DNA of 64,000 nucleotides from positions 185,115 through 249,114 of the forward strand of contig NZ_JASNRC010000001.1 of assembly GCF_030411995.1 (NCBI RefSeq), in the 5' to 3' direction. This document shows positions 45,289 to 54,045 of this stretch, piece by piece (positions within the stretch are counted from its first letter, which is position 1; every line of letters begins with the position of its first letter). The DNA comes from Massilia sp. YIM B02769 (GTDB lineage: Bacteria; Pseudomonadota; Gammaproteobacteria; Burkholderiales; Burkholderiaceae_D). The position numbers and the translations under genes were made by a program. The notes beneath the pieces are model-generated. The model was given only the letters and a program-made list of their open reading frames with translations, was not told the DNA's origin and searched no databases.

Positions 45289-45783
45289 TTAATCAGGCGA
45301 GTGTTCTACCTGCGTGAACGTCAGTCCGTAATCACCCGCTTCAGCGTCCTCAATTACTGTCACAGTAAAACTACGGTCCGGGAAAACTTCACGCAGGCGC
45401 GACCGCCACATCGAGGCCGCAGTGGAAAGAATAACGGCAGCGTGCTGCGGAAAAAAATCGCCATTCGGCGCCTCGAACAACCGGTCGAGTATTACTAGGT
45501 TCAACCAATACTCGCGTTCCCGCGGCGCTGGATGCGTTTCCAACAACGTGTCATGGCGCGCAGAGTCGAAGTACGCCGCATGAAAGACCGCACCATTCAC
45601 CTCGACGAATCGTGGCCATAACAGCTCGGTCAATGCAACGAGAAAATCCGGATGAAGAGGAGTCGTGATAAAAACACCGGCAAGGTAATCGGTCGTACTG
45701 AACGTGACCGAGTCATTTACTTTCTGCCACGCCTGGAAATCCGGCATGCATGATGCCGATAACCTTGCGCTGTCGTCTTTCAT
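45289..45783 (-). CDS. Hypothetical protein, compositionally atypical
   Basis: 164 residues, start supported by GGGGAG upstream of ATG 45783. Contains DSVTFSTTDYLAGVFITTPLHPDFLVALTELLWPRFVEVNGAVFHAAYFD; the pattern (acidic, aromatic, no catalytic motif) is reminiscent of small cytoplasmic immunity-type proteins, but no family is recognised. Base composition is visibly lower in GC than on either side. It lies between a TonB-like gene and rsmI, converging with the former at 3 nt. Confidence 0.65.
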   Translation of the reverse strand: MKDDSARLSASCMPDFQAWQKVNDSVTFSTTDYLAGVFITTPLHPDFLVALTELLWPRFVEVNGAVFHAAYFDSARHDTLLETHPAPREREYWLNLVILDRLFEAPNGDFFPQHAAVILSTAASMWRSRLREVFPDRSFTVTVIEDAEAGDYGLTFTQVEHSPD

Positions 45784-45812
45784 CGCTTTCTCCCCAGGCT
45801 CCGTGTGTCGCG

Positions 45813-46718
45813 TTACTCGCCCTTGATCTGCAACGCCCGCTCATACAGGGCGTTCTTCTTGCGCCCGGTAATCTGCGCCGCCAGATTGGCTGCCTGCTTC
45901 ACCGAGCACTCGGTCAGCAGAATGTTCAGGATGCGTTCTGCCTCGGCATCGGCCGCATCGGTCTCGACCGTCGCGCCTTCCACCAGCACCACGAATTCGC
46001 CGCGCTCGCGGTGCTGGTCGGCTTTCACCCAGGCCAGCGCCTCGCCCAGCGGGCAGCGGTGCACTTCCTCGAACAACTTGGTCAGCTCGCGCGCAAACAC
46101 CACCTGGCGCGTCGGCTCGAACACGGCCATCAAGCCTTCCACGCAATCGACGATCCGGTGCGGGGCCTCGTAAATAACCAGCGTGGCCGGCTCGCGCACC
46201 AGTTCCTGCAAGGCCGCCTCGCGTTGCTTGGCCTTGGCCGGCAGGAAGCCGACGAAATTGAACCGGTCATTCACCAGCCCGCTGGCCGACAACGCCGTCA
46301 CCGAGGCCGACGCCCCCGGCAGCGGCAGCACGCGCATTCCGGCTGCGCGCACGGCGTCGACAATGCGCGCGCCCGGATCGGACACGGCCGGGGTGCCGGC
46401 ATCCGACACCAGCGCCACGCGCTCGCCAGCCTGCAATCTTGCGATCAATTTATCGGCCGCTTCGCGCTCGTTGTGCTGGTGCGCGGCGACCATCTGCTTG
46501 TTCAAACCGTAACGGGTGAGCAGGGCGCCGGTTTTGCGCGTATCCTCACAGGCGACCACGTCTGCCAGCGCCAGCAGGTGCAATGCACGCAGGGTGATGT
46601 CGGTTGCATTACCGATCGGGGTGGCCACGACGTACAGCGTTGCGGTAGGATAGGACTGCTGAGCAGCCTCGGCCATTACTGGCAGTTTGGCAATGTCGAT
46701 GGACTGGTTGTCGGTCAT
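45813..46718 (-). CDS. rsmI: 16S rRNA (cytidine1402-2'-O)-methyltransferase
   Basis: 301 residues, tetrapyrrole-methylase-fold SAM enzyme. Signatures are LYVVATPIGNATDITLRAL, ADVVACEDTRKTGALL, ALVSDAGTPAVSDPGARIV, LPLPGASASVTALSASGL, FVGFLPAKAKQR and LVIYEAPHRIVDCV. ATG 46718 begins the conserved protein; the frame stays open upstream opposite lpoA without meaning. Divergent from lpoA with only 12 nt between start codons, matching the yraL/lpoA order of E. coli. Confidence 0.95.
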   Translation of the reverse strand: MTDNQSIDIAKLPVMAEAAQQSYPTATLYVVATPIGNATDITLRALHLLALADVVACEDTRKTGALLTRYGLNKQMVAAHQHNEREAADKLIARLQAGERVALVSDAGTPAVSDPGARIVDAVRAAGMRVLPLPGASASVTALSASGLVNDRFNFVGFLPAKAKQREAALQELVREPATLVIYEAPHRIVDCVEGLMAVFEPTRQVVFARELTKLFEEVHRCPLGEALAWVKADQHRERGEFVVLVEGATVETDAADAEAERILNILLTECSVKQAANLAAQITGRKKNALYERALQIKGE

Positions 46719-46730
46719 GTTGGAGATACG

Positions 46731-47990
46731 ATGCTCGTGAATAATCTGAAAGGCTTGCTTGTTACCGCTGCCGCCATGATGGTGGCCGGCTGCGCCAGCA
46801 CGCCCCTGCCACCCGATCTGGGATGCGGCGTACCGGGCGGATTGTGCGCGCCCGCAGAGCCAAACACAAGTGCGCCACGCCAGGCGCCCCCTGCCGAACC
46901 CACCCCTGCGCCGCGCTCGGAAACCCGCACGATACCGATCGAACTGTATCCACGCGAAGATGGTTCGCAGGCTGCCGTGCCCGGCGCCCAGGCGCGCGTG
47001 GCCCTGCTGCTGCCGCTGGAATCGAGCGCGCTGGCCAAGGCCGCCGAAGCCGTGCGCGCCGGATTCATGGCCGGCCACGAGCGCGATGGCGCCGGCATCG
47101 AAGTGCAGGTGGTGCCCAGCGGCGACTCCACCGAAGACACGCTGCGCGCCTACACCCGCGCCGCAGAGCAGAACGACATCGTGGTCGGCCCACTGGCGCG
47201 CTCGGCGGTTGCCGCCGTGGCGTCCAGCAATGTCGTGACCAAGCCGACGGTGGCCCTGAACCATCCGCAGCTCGACCGCCCGCTGCCGGCGCAGATGCTG
47301 GTGATCGGCCTGTCGCTGGAAGAAGAAGCACGCCAGGTGGCCGACTGGGCCGCCCAGGAACAACAGAGCGGCCGCGCCCTCGTGCTCGGCGGCAGCGCCG
47401 CCTGGCAGCAACGCGTCGTCGGCGCCTTTACCTCGCACTGGGCGCGCCTGGGCCGCAACAATGCCACGGTCGATTTGCCGGTGCTCGACGGCTACGTCGA
47501 TGCGAACGCCCTGTCCGACCTGCGCAAGCGCCTGGAAATCGACCGTCCCGACCTGGTCTTCGCGGCACTCGATGCGAATCAATTACGCCAGGTGCGCAGC
47601 GCGATCGGCACCTCGCTGCCGACCTACGGCGTGTCGGCCGCCAATCCCGGCCGCACGGCCAGTTCAGCTGGCGGCTGGCCGGAACTCGACGGCGTGCGCA
47701 TGCTCGACTTGCCGTGGACCATCCAGCCCGAACACCCGCAAGTCATGGTCTACCCGCGCCCGGTGGATGCCGACACCCTCGACATGCAACGCCTGTATGC
47801 TCTTGGCATCGACGCCTTCCGCGTGGCGCGCGAAGTGGCCCAGCATCCGGGCAGCGGTTTCGAGCTCGACGGCGTCACCGGCCGCCTGTCGGTGCGCATG
47901 AACAATGGCGCATATGCCGTGAAGCGCCAGGAAGCGGCCGCCGTGTACCGCGACGGCCTCGGTTTCGAAGCGGTGGCAACCAGGCCATGA
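46731..47990 (+). CDS. lpoA: LpoA/LppC-type penicillin-binding protein activator lipoprotein
   Basis: 419 residues. The lipobox MVAGC (Cys about 20) gives an outer-membrane lipoprotein; a Pro/Ala-rich linker (about residues 25-75) precedes a periplasmic-binding-like domain (ARVALLLPLESSALAKAAEAVRAGFMAGHE, DIVVGPLARSAVAAVAS, GIDAFRVAREVA). E. coli LpoA activates PBP1A. The N-terminal TPR domain of the E. coli protein is absent, so this is the short LppC form. GGAG lies 5 nt upstream of the ATG. Confidence 0.9.
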   Translation: MLVNNLKGLLVTAAAMMVAGCASTPLPPDLGCGVPGGLCAPAEPNTSAPRQAPPAEPTPAPRSETRTIPIELYPREDGSQAAVPGAQARVALLLPLESSALAKAAEAVRAGFMAGHERDGAGIEVQVVPSGDSTEDTLRAYTRAAEQNDIVVGPLARSAVAAVASSNVVTKPTVALNHPQLDRPLPAQMLVIGLSLEEEARQVADWAAQEQQSGRALVLGGSAAWQQRVVGAFTSHWARLGRNNATVDLPVLDGYVDANALSDLRKRLEIDRPDLVFAALDANQLRQVRSAIGTSLPTYGVSAANPGRTASSAGGWPELDGVRMLDLPWTIQPEHPQVMVYPRPVDADTLDMQRLYALGIDAFRVAREVAQHPGSGFELDGVTGRLSVRMNNGAYAVKRQEAAAVYRDGLGFEAVATRP

Positions 47991-47991
47991 C

Positions 47992-48351
47992 ATGCCGGCG
48001 CCGCGCCTTTCCCAGAAGCAGACGCAAGGCCGCGACTGGGAACAGACGGCGCTGCGCTACCTGAAACGCCAGGGCCTCTCGTTTATTGAGGCCAATTTCA
48101 CCTGCAAGGGCGGCGAGATCGACCTGATCATGCGCGATGGCGACACCATCGTCTTCGTCGAAGTGCGCCAGCGTGCCGACAGCAAACACGGCGGCGCCGC
48201 CGCCAGCATCACCCCCGCCAAAATCCGCCGCCTGGTGCGCGCCGCCCAAGTCTACCTGCTGCGCTTTCCGCGCCTGCCTCCCTGCCGTTTCGACGTGATC
48301 GCCATCGATGGTGAAGAGCTCACGTGGCTGCGCAACGCCATCGAAGCTTAA
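47992..48351 (+). CDS. yraN: YraN family (UPF0102) nuclease-fold protein
   Basis: 119 residues. Small restriction-endonuclease-fold protein with QTQGRDWEQTALRYLKRQGLSFIEANFTCKGGEIDLIMRDGDTIVFVEVRQR; the E-x-D...EVR pattern matches PD-(D/E)XK. It is conserved beside lpoA and rsmI, function not established. It starts 1 nt after the lpoA stop, so translation is coupled. Confidence 0.93.
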   Translation: MPAPRLSQKQTQGRDWEQTALRYLKRQGLSFIEANFTCKGGEIDLIMRDGDTIVFVEVRQRADSKHGGAAASITPAKIRRLVRAAQVYLLRFPRLPPCRFDVIAIDGEELTWLRNAIEA

Positions 48352-48411
48352 GCCTGCATGAAATGTAAGCAATTTTAAAAACGGTTTGCTCGTCCCTCCT
48401 TGCCACTGCAC

Positions 48412-49656
<1,245 letters not shown>

Positions 49657-49660
49657 GGCC

Positions 49661-50176
49661 ATGACCGCCGCCTCCCGCTCCTGGATCAAGCCCGCGGCCG
49701 CCGCCGCGGTCGTGCTCGCGCTGGCGGGCATCGGCTACGCTACCTTCTACAGCCGGGAGACGGCGCCCGACGTTACCTTCATCAGCATCGCCGGCGACAA
49801 GATCAGCACGCAAAATCTGCGCGGCAAGGTGGTGATGGTGAATTTCTGGGCCACCTCCTGCACCACCTGCGTGCACGAGATGCCGGCGATGGTCGACACC
49901 TACAACAAGTTCAAGGGCCAGGGCCTGGAATTCGTGGCCGTGGCCATGCAGTACGACCCGCCGAACTACGTCGTCAACTTCACCGAAACGCGCAAGCTGC
50001 CCTTCATCGTCGCCCTCGATTCCGGCGGCGACATCGCCAGGTCCTTTGGCGACGTGACGCTGACGCCGACCACCTTTGTCATCGGCAAGGATGGCGCCGT
50101 GCTCAAGCGCTATGTGGGCGAGCCGGACTTCACCCAGCTGCACGCCCTGCTGCAAAAGGCGCTGGCCGCCGGTTGA
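49661..50176 (+). CDS. TlpA/ResA-like thioredoxin-fold protein
   Basis: About 171 residues with an N-terminal anchor (AAAAAVVLALAGIGYATF) and a periplasmic thioredoxin domain. Redox motif CTTC in VNFWATSCTTCVHEMPAM; cis-Pro in LTPTTFVIGKDG. Probably a membrane-tethered disulfide reductase (cytochrome c maturation or envelope protein repair); the partner is not evident. ATG 49661, 4 nt after yraP, follows TAAGG. Confidence 0.9.
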   Translation: MTAASRSWIKPAAAAAVVLALAGIGYATFYSRETAPDVTFISIAGDKISTQNLRGKVVMVNFWATSCTTCVHEMPAMVDTYNKFKGQGLEFVAVAMQYDPPNYVVNFTETRKLPFIVALDSGGDIARSFGDVTLTPTTFVIGKDGAVLKRYVGEPDFTQLHALLQKALAAG

Positions 50177-50248
50177 ACCGCGCAAGGCGGCCGTGCTCGC
50201 CTTGCCGCGTGTTGTCTCCCTGAGTAAACTGGTGCTTTGGACGCTTTG

Positions 50249-50349
50249 GAGCGGCTAACAAAACCTCCATGGCTGCGTTGCATCGTCTCGCCGTACATCT
50301 GTACTGTCTTCGACGACGCGCCTTGCCCTGAAGATTTTGTTAGTCGCTC
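50249..50349 (+). repeat. Structured intergenic element, copy 2
   Basis: The core (50264-50334) matches the minus-strand core of 19267-19386. It is enclosed by a 15-bp outer stem, 50249-50263 with 50335-50349 (CTAACAAAA/TTTTGTTAG plus GAGCG/CGCTC, one G-U). It lies 72 nt after the tlpA-like stop, sense orientation, within the 289-nt gap 50177-50465 where nothing else is seen except the next gene's SD. Confidence 0.75.
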
Positions 50350-50465
50350 TTATGCGCCAATGCCACAGCACGCCTGACTTAGCGCAAGCCTGGGGCATCT
50401 GAATCGTCCAAGCTTGATGCGGTCGCTGAGCCGATATCTGTGCTCATGCTCGCAAAGGAGATGCA

Positions 50466-51101
50466 ATGGCTCATTTACTTCGCAGGATAGCCTGCACGGC
50501 TGCGCTGTGTGCGCTGGCCGGCTGCGCGGGCCAAGCGCGCAAGGCCGATGCCGTCCTGCACTATCAGCACGTGGCCAATGTGCACGAAATCCGCTTCACC
50601 AATCCGATTGCCCTGTCGGCCGCGCTATACCGCGTGGGTTACCTGACGCCGGTCGACTCGGAAGGTTTCTGGGCAATTTTTTTGCTGTGTAATGTCGACG
50701 TCGCCGCACATGCAGGGCGCGGCTTTCGCTACAACGTCGAGCATTTCCGCGTGTCGCACGGCGGGCGCGAGTTCGGCGGCTTGCCGCCCTACAGCCTGCG
50801 CTACCAGGGCCAGGCCGACCTGAACAACGAGGGCGACAGGCACCCGATCCTCGATGCGATTGCCGCCGAAATCCAGGAAGGGCCACCGGCCCAGATCTTC
50901 CACAGCGGCTTTTATGCCGACCTGAACTACCGCTTCGCCGTGTTCATCCCGAAAGCCCTGGATGGCTATGCGGGCGAGCAATTGCAGCTCAGTTACAAGG
51001 GCCAGCCGGCCATCCTGGTCGGCAACGGCAAGTCGCCTTCGGACTTGCCGGCTGTCGGCGGCACGGCGGCCGGGGTGGCCGCGGCCTGCCTGCCCGATTA
51101 G
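50466..51101 (+). CDS. Putative lipoprotein, function unknown
   Basis: 211 residues, SD AAAGGAG just upstream. Lipobox ALAGC (Cys about 19). The mature protein has a beta-rich look (ANVHEIRFTNPIALSAALYRVGYL, DSEGFWAIFLLCNVDVAAHAGRGFRYNVEHFRVSHGG) and ends in Cys-containing VAAACLPD. No family recognised. It converges with the thioesterase gene at 1 nt. Confidence 0.75.
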   Translation: MAHLLRRIACTAALCALAGCAGQARKADAVLHYQHVANVHEIRFTNPIALSAALYRVGYLTPVDSEGFWAIFLLCNVDVAAHAGRGFRYNVEHFRVSHGGREFGGLPPYSLRYQGQADLNNEGDRHPILDAIAAEIQEGPPAQIFHSGFYADLNYRFAVFIPKALDGYAGEQLQLSYKGQPAILVGNGKSPSDLPAVGGTAAGVAAACLPD

Positions 51102-51102
51102 A

Positions 51103-51525
51103 TCAGGCTTTCGGATACAGGATCATCTGGGTGCAGCGGAACAGGGCGATGGTCTTGCCGTTCGCTTCGTCCGTCACCGTCACGTCCCACACCTGCGTGG
51201 TGCGGCCCAGGTGGGCCGGCGTGGCGACGGCTGCGATCGCGCCGTCGCGCGCGGTGCCGAGGTGGTTGGATTTCAGTTCGATAGTGGTGAAGCTGTGCGC
51301 GCCTTCGGGCAGGTGGGCCATGCAGGCGTAGCCGGCGGCGGTGTCGGCCAGGGTCACCACGCTGCCGGCGTGCAGGTAGCCGTTCGGCGCCAGCAGTTGC
51401 TGGCGCACCGGCAGGCGGGCGGCCACGCGGCCTTCGGCGATTTCCAGGATTTCGATGCCCAGGTAACCGGGCAGGGTGTTGGCGCCGCGTTCGTTGAAGA
51501 CGTCGGGGGTGAGCTGGTTGTTCAT
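51103..51525 (-). CDS. PaaI-type hot-dog thioesterase
   Basis: 140 residues. Hot-dog fold acyl-CoA thioesterase: LPGYLGIEILEIAEGRVAARLPV, the conserved NGYLHAGSVVTLADTAAGYA (HxG with downstream Asp) and TTIELKSNHLGTARDG. It hydrolyses aromatic or medium-chain acyl-CoAs in related proteins; the substrate here is unknown. ATG 51525 was chosen; the frame upstream runs into REP sequence. Confidence 0.9.
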   Translation of the reverse strand: MNNQLTPDVFNERGANTLPGYLGIEILEIAEGRVAARLPVRQQLLAPNGYLHAGSVVTLADTAAGYACMAHLPEGAHSFTTIELKSNHLGTARDGAIAAVATPAHLGRTTQVWDVTVTDEANGKTIALFRCTQMILYPKA

Positions 51526-51586
51526 GTGTTGGTGTGACAGTTGAGAATTCGTCATCGTACACTGCGCGTCAGGCCTGCGGCGGAAA

Positions 51587-51751
51587 CCGTACGGTGGGCA
51601 CCCCGTGCCCACGCGGAACGTCGCACGGTGTTGGCTGCGTTTGGATGTTGTGGTCTGCTCTGAGATGCGGCGTCACGATGCAGCCCACGCGGCTCCAACA
51701 ACGCCAACGTTATGCAGGCTTCCGCGTGGGCACAGGGTGCCCACCGTACGG
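51587..51751. repeat. Inverted pair of 30-nt REP-type elements
   Basis: 51587-51616 is identical to 11808-11837. 51722-51751 is its reverse complement with one mismatch. 105 nt separate them. They fill most of the gap between the thioesterase and helicase genes (51526-51793). Confidence 0.88.
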
Positions 51752-51793
51752 TTGAGTTTGCATTCGAAATGAGCGCTGCCGCTGTTCCAGTTA

Positions 51794-53788
51794 TCAAGCC
51801 CGGCGCTTCTGCTTGCCGCCGCCCCCACCCGCATGCCGCTTGCGTGTCGCCGAATTCTGCTGCTGCAGCATCGCATCGACCCGTTCCGCCGCTTCGCGCG
51901 CCAGCTTTTGCGCTTCCTCGATGCTGGGGAAAAAGTCCGGCTGGCGGTAGCCCAGCCAGGCATAGGCCGAGTACATGCGGCAGGTGTCCTCGACTTCCTG
52001 CAGGTTCATGTAGAACAGTTCCTGGGTATGCGGCTGCAGCTTGCAGATCTTCTTTTTCGCCAGCGACAGCGACCAGTGTTCCCAGGCGCTTTGCAGCACC
52101 GGCACCCGGGTCGAGATCGGCACCAGCGACAGCATGAATTTCTCGGCCACCGACAAGGGCAGGGTGTCGAGCCATTCGGCACGCTCGTTCTGCTCTTCCG
52201 TAATGCGCGGATAGAAAAAGCCGTCCGGCACGTCGATGTTGTGGACAAAGCGCTTCAGCAGTTTCACCAGCGAGGTTTCACCCGTCACCGACGAGATGCG
52301 GTGCAATTGCTCCAGCGATGGCGCCACTGCGAAACCGCTGGCCGGCACCGGCGGGATCTTTTCCTTCATCAGCGCACGCATCACTTCGTGGGTGTCGTCG
52401 TCGTAGCCGGCAACGAAACCTTCCTCGTGCACGCCATAGCGTCCGGCACGCCCGGCGATCTGCTTGGCCAGCGCTGCCGAAATCTCTTCTTCCTCGTAGC
52501 CGTTGTATTTCACGGCAGTGGTCATCACGATGCGCGCGATCGGCATGTTCAGGCCCATGGCGAGCGCGTCGGTACCGACCACGATGTCGGCCTGCCCCTC
52601 GCGGAAACGCTCGGCCTGGGCGCGCCGCACTTCCGGCGACAAATTGCCGTAGACGGTGGCCACCGACAGGCCCTTCTCGGTGATCATGTCGCGCCACATC
52701 AGCACGTCGCGCCGCGAAAAGGCGATCACGGCGTCGCCGCGGCGCAGGTTGCCGAGTTTGCGCACCGGCGACGGTTCCATCGCCAGCGGCGCCATGCGCT
52801 TCAGCACGTGCACCTCCAGAGGCACTTCCAGCCGCTCGACCAGCGCCTCGATGGCGCGCCGCGCTTCCGGCGCCCCGACCAGGTAGACGGTATGCGCCGG
52901 CGCCCCGCAGACGGCTGCGGTCCAGGCGGCGCCACGGTCGCGGTCGGCCAGCATCTGGATTTCGTCGATCACGGCCACTTCGACCACCTTTTTCGTATCC
53001 AGCATCTCGACCGTGCTGGCAACGTGGGTGCTGCCTTCGGCGATGCGGCGCTCTTCGCCGGTGACCAGGCTCACCTTCAACGCCTCGCCATGCGGACGGG
53101 CGGCCTGCAGGCGCTCGTAGTTTTCCAGCGCCAGCAAACGCAGCGGCGCCAGATAGACGCCGCTGGCGGCCTTGGCCAGCGCCTCCATCGCGCGGTGGGT
53201 CTTGCCGGAGTTGGTCGGACCGAGCAGGGCGATGAACTTGCGCGGCATGCGGCTGGCGACCTCGAAGGATTCCGGGTATTCGGCCAGGTTGATGCTTTCC
53301 TTGGTGCGGGCGGCGTGGCGTTCTTCCTGCTCGCGCTCGATGGCGTGTTCGACGCGCTGGCGGATGCGCTCGAACACGTATTCGGCCGGCTCCGAGGTTT
53401 CCAGTTCTTCGAGCACGCCGAGGAAGACGCGCGGGTCGAAACCGGCGTCGTCGGCCTGTTCGGCGATCTCGGCCACGAATTCCTCGGCGTCCATCTGGAG
53501 TTCGGCCAGGGCCTTGTCGCCGGTGCGTTCCTCGATCAGGTCGCGCCGCGCCAGCGGGTCCATCTTGCGCCACTTGCTCGGTTTGGCCAGCACGCCGCGC
53601 GCCGGCACCAGGGCGTAGCGCACGCGCAGGCCATGGTATTTGACTTCGCCGGAAAAGCGCAGGAAGACGCGGCCTTCCATCTTGACCAGCTCGATGCCGC
53701 GCTCGGCCAGCTTCAGGTCCTGGACCAGGAAGGCGTCGTCGCCGCTGTCGGCATCGTTGTCGGAGTAATCGTTACGGAAATTGCTCAT
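51794..53788 (-). CDS. Suv3-like ATP-dependent RNA helicase
   Basis: 664 residues. Ski2-like helicase of the mitochondrial Suv3 type. Walker A GPTNSGKTHRAMEAL, motif II VIDEIQML (DEIQ, as in Suv3), motif III region YLVGAPEA, motif V TDALAMGLNMPI, motif VI QIAGRAGRYG, then a Suv3 C-terminal region and a basic Gly/Lys tail (GGGGGKQKRRA). An N-terminal ~150-residue acidic/helical domain is extra. It probably unwinds structured RNA during decay. ATG 53788 was chosen on protein quality. Confidence 0.9.
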   Translation of the reverse strand: MSNFRNDYSDNDADSGDDAFLVQDLKLAERGIELVKMEGRVFLRFSGEVKYHGLRVRYALVPARGVLAKPSKWRKMDPLARRDLIEERTGDKALAELQMDAEEFVAEIAEQADDAGFDPRVFLGVLEELETSEPAEYVFERIRQRVEHAIEREQEERHAARTKESINLAEYPESFEVASRMPRKFIALLGPTNSGKTHRAMEALAKAASGVYLAPLRLLALENYERLQAARPHGEALKVSLVTGEERRIAEGSTHVASTVEMLDTKKVVEVAVIDEIQMLADRDRGAAWTAAVCGAPAHTVYLVGAPEARRAIEALVERLEVPLEVHVLKRMAPLAMEPSPVRKLGNLRRGDAVIAFSRRDVLMWRDMITEKGLSVATVYGNLSPEVRRAQAERFREGQADIVVGTDALAMGLNMPIARIVMTTAVKYNGYEEEEISAALAKQIAGRAGRYGVHEEGFVAGYDDDTHEVMRALMKEKIPPVPASGFAVAPSLEQLHRISSVTGETSLVKLLKRFVHNIDVPDGFFYPRITEEQNERAEWLDTLPLSVAEKFMLSLVPISTRVPVLQSAWEHWSLSLAKKKICKLQPHTQELFYMNLQEVEDTCRMYSAYAWLGYRQPDFFPSIEEAQKLAREAAERVDAMLQQQNSATRKRHAGGGGGKQKRRA

Positions 53789-53894
53789 TTGTAAAGAAGG
53801 GCGATGTCTGGTTGCTATCACTATATCGCGGATGCCGCAGGCGTCCCGTTCAGGAAACCCGCATGGCCTGCCGGTTTGCGGACACGCTGCAGTC

Positions 53895-53981
53895 AAATGT
53901 GTTGCAGCAGGTCCAAATATTTGACCAGTTCACATTTACGTGCAGAATGTTATTTTCCTATAAGAAATTTTCAACTATAGT
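53895..53981 (+). promoter_or_regulatory. AT-rich promoter region of the sensor-kinase operon
   Basis: A likely -10 TATAGT (53976-53981) with weak -35 TTTTCC (53953-53958, 17-nt spacer). Upstream lie the perfect palindrome CAAATATTTG (53914-53923) and the inverted repeat AAATGTG/CACATTT (53895-53901, 53931-53937). This is the only AT-rich island before the operon and suggests a regulated start. Confidence 0.45.
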
Positions 53982-54045
53982 CTAGCGCTTTAGACCCGCC
54001 GTATTCCCGTTCGCCGTTCCCCACGGCCCGAAGGACCGCCCCAAC

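Noticed and set aside
46719..47582. Upstream extension of the rsmI frame
   Set aside because: It lies opposite lpoA and adds non-conserved residues; the RsmI family starts at about 46718.
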